Assembly: GCA_945869355.1 (NCBI GenBank)
Contig: CAMBPA010000065.1
Location: forward strand, 1 to 7,124
Source of the DNA: Bordetella parapertussis
Lineage (GTDB): Bacteria; Pseudomonadota; Gammaproteobacteria; Burkholderiales; Burkholderiaceae_B
Length of the DNA: 7,124 nt
Direction: 5' to 3'
The position numbers and the translations under genes were made by a program. Positions 5,753-7,124 of this stretch are shown in pieces. The stretch's first letter is position 1; every line of letters starts with the position of its first letter. The notes under the pieces are model-generated. The model did not search any database, was not told where the DNA came from, and saw only the letters and a program-made list of their open reading frames with translations.

Positions 5753-6649
5753 ATGCCTAGCGCCACTGCCTCGTCCCCCAGCCTCTTGCGCCAATATTTG
5801 GTGCTCACGAAGCCGCGCGTCACGCAACTAGCGGTATTTTGTGCCGTCATCGGCATGTTTTTGGCGACGCCGGCGCTGCCTGATTTGCAGAAGGTGATCG
5901 CTGGCACCATCGGGATTTGGTTGCTTGCGGCGGCAGCTTTTGCGGTGAACTGTCTGATCGAGCAACGCATCGATGCGCTCATGCTGCGCACGGCTAAGCG
6001 CGCGACCGCCACTGGGACGATCTCGCCTATCCAAGTGATTGTGTTTTCGGGTGTACTGGGTGGGCTTGGTATGTTCGTTTTGTATCGTTGGGTGAATTCG
6101 CTCACGATGTGGCTAACCTTTGCGACTTTTGTAGGTTATGCCGTGATCTACACCATGATCTTGAAGCCGCGCACGCCACAAAACATTGTGATTGGCGGGC
6201 TCTCTGGTGCGATGCCACCCGCCTTGGGTTGGGCGGCGGTCGCAGATTCAGTCCCCGCAGAGGCGTGGCTCTTGGTGCTGATTATTTTTATCTGGACCCC
6301 GCCGCACTTTTGGGCGCTTGCTTTGTATCGAAGCCATGATTACGCCAATGCAGGCCTGCCCATGCTGCCGGTTACCCATGGGCAGCAATTTACCCGTCTG
6401 CATATCCTTCTTTACAGTGTTGCGTTGGTCGCAACGACGGTATTGCCTTATATCGTTGGCATGAGTGGCTGGTTGTATTTGTTGTCTGCGCTCTTGCTCG
6501 GCGCGTTGTTTGTTTGGTACGCATGGAAGCTATACCGCGTCTATAGCGACGAACTCGCAAGAAAACTTTTTCGGTTTTCAATCCTTTATTTATCGCTTCT
6601 ATTTGCCGCGCTCTTAGTTGACCATTGGCTGGTCGTGGTGGGCGGCTAA
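5753..6649 (+). CDS. ctaB: Protoheme IX farnesyltransferase (heme O synthase)
   Basis: 298-residue UbiA-superfamily prenyltransferase (also called CyoE/COX10), with about nine membrane spans, which transfers a farnesyl group to heme b to form heme o, the substrate of CtaA. Motifs: [12 protein letters not shown] near the N-terminus (residues 15-26), the first prenyl-diphosphate/Mg site N66-C-L-I-E70-Q-R-I-D74 followed by RTAKRAT, the [20 protein letters not shown] block (137-156), [13 protein letters not shown] (179-191), and [13 protein letters not shown] (195-207). The frame is open far upstream into ctaA, but the conserved N-terminus fits the ATG at 5753 and no other start codon lies close by in frame. 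No Shine-Dalgarno sequence is visible in the 20-base gap after ctaA, so translation may depend on coupling or on an unstructured A/T-rich leader. Confidence 0.96.
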   Translation: MPSATASSPSLLRQYLVLTKPRVTQLAVFCAVIGMFLATPALPDLQKVIAGTIGIWLLAAAAFAVNCLIEQRIDALMLRTAKRATATGTISPIQVIVFSGVLGGLGMFVLYRWVNSLTMWLTFATFVGYAVIYTMILKPRTPQNIVIGGLSGAMPPALGWAAVADSVPAEAWLLVLIIFIWTPPHFWALALYRSHDYANAGLPMLPVTHGQQFTRLHILLYSVALVATTVLPYIVGMSGWLYLLSALLLGALFVWYAWKLYRVYSDELARKLFRFSILYLSLLFAALLVDHWLVVVGG

Positions 6650-6652
6650 GCG

Positions 6653-7124
6653 ATGCGCTTGATAACTCGAGCCGGCCCCACACTCGTTCGACGAGCGCTG
6701 CTTAGCTTCGGTTTGGCGGCCTTCATCGCAGGCTTGTCGGCGTGTGGAGAGGGTTCGTCGGTAAAGTTTAAAGGGAGTGATATTTCCGGAACAAAAATAG
6801 GTGGTGGCTGGGCACTTACTGGCATGGACGGCAACAGCTACACCTCCTCGGACTTTGCCGGAAAAGTTCAGCTGGTATTTTTTGGTTTCACGCAGTGCCC
6901 CGACATTTGCCCCACGGCGCTTGCTGAGCTTTCCGAGATGATGCGAACCCTGGGGGACCAGGCCAGTCGCGTGCAAGTGCTGATGATTACTGTCGACCCA
7001 GAGCGTGATAGCCCGGAAGTATTGCGTGCGTATGTCTCTGGATTTAATGCCAGCTTTTTAGGCTTGACAGGCACGCCAGCCCAAATCAAGCAAGTCGCCG
7101 CATCCTTCAAGGCCTATTACGCCA
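6653..7124 (+). CDS. SCO family copper-handling lipoprotein (3' partial)
   Basis: The first 157 residues of a SCO1/SenC/PrrC-family protein; the gene runs off the right edge. The N-terminus has a basic start, a hydrophobic stretch (about 15-27) and a lipobox L28-S-A-C31, so it is probably a lipoprotein anchored by Cys31 and facing the periplasm. The thioredoxin-fold domain has the copper-binding C82-P-D-I-C86 motif inside FFGFTQCPDICPTALAEL and the VDPERDSPEVL segment (114-124) typical of the family. The third copper ligand, a His expected roughly 90 residues after the CxxxC, lies beyond the window. Family members deliver or reduce copper for the CuA site of oxidase subunit II. The start codon follows the ctaB stop by 3 bases with only a weak ribosome site, which suggests translational coupling. 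Confidence 0.95.
   Translation, partial: MRLITRAGPTLVRRALLSFGLAAFIAGLSACGEGSSVKFKGSDISGTKIGGGWALTGMDGNSYTSSDFAGKVQLVFFGFTQCPDICPTALAELSEMMRTLGDQASRVQVLMITVDPERDSPEVLRAYVSGFNASFLGLTGTPAQIKQVAASFKAYYA

Noticed and set aside
5671..6105. 144-codon minus-strand frame over ctaA/ctaB
   Set aside because: Antisense to the conserved ctaB motifs; the composition looks like a shadow of the coding strand.

Overview
The window is a compact aa3-type cytochrome c oxidase (terminal heme-copper oxidase) biogenesis locus from a Gram-negative bacterium. Gene content and order (ctaD, a short membrane protein, DUF2970, ctaE, a reverse-strand DUF2909 gene, SURF1, a SCO-like membrane protein, ctaA, ctaB, SCO) match the arrangement known in Betaproteobacteria, order Burkholderiales. 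The His-rich CtaD N-terminus and the CtaE and CtaA sequences resemble Alcaligenaceae-type proteins. That family-level placement is recognition from memory, not a search. Base composition looks moderate in GC for the order and fairly even across genes, and I see no phage, insertion sequence, CRISPR, tRNA or rRNA.

Layout. Positions 1-2886, plus strand: oxidase subunit I (5' end cut by the window edge), a 38-residue single-span protein, a DUF2970 protein and oxidase subunit III, tightly packed. Positions 2912-2944: a strong hairpin followed by a T-run, between convergent genes. Positions 2956-3159, minus strand: a small two-span DUF2909 protein. Its start lies 35 bases from the divergent SURF1 start. 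Positions 3195-7124, plus strand: SURF1, a SCO/thioredoxin-like membrane protein, heme A synthase, heme O synthase and a SCO lipoprotein cut by the right edge, with gaps of 3 to 22 bases, consistent with one transcript.

How the genes work together. CtaB farnesylates heme b to heme o, CtaA oxidises heme o to heme a, SURF1 helps place heme a in subunit I, and SCO handles copper (classically for CuA in subunit II, whose gene would be expected just left of the window). Subunits I and III are the structural products. Subunit I keeps all heme, CuB and proton-channel residues I checked.

The most notable points are: (1) ctaG (Cox11, the CuB copper chaperone), usually found between the short membrane protein and DUF2970 in this gene order, is absent, with only 22 bases in that place; (2) subunit I carries a strictly alternating His N-terminal tail built partly from a perfect 18-base tandem repeat; (3) the SCO-like protein keeps the CxxxC pair but lacks the copper-ligand His; (4) the reverse-strand DUF2909 gene splits the cluster, with a two-way terminator on one side and overlapping divergent control on the other. 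This is mostly an ordinary respiratory locus. I do not see a wholly new system in it.
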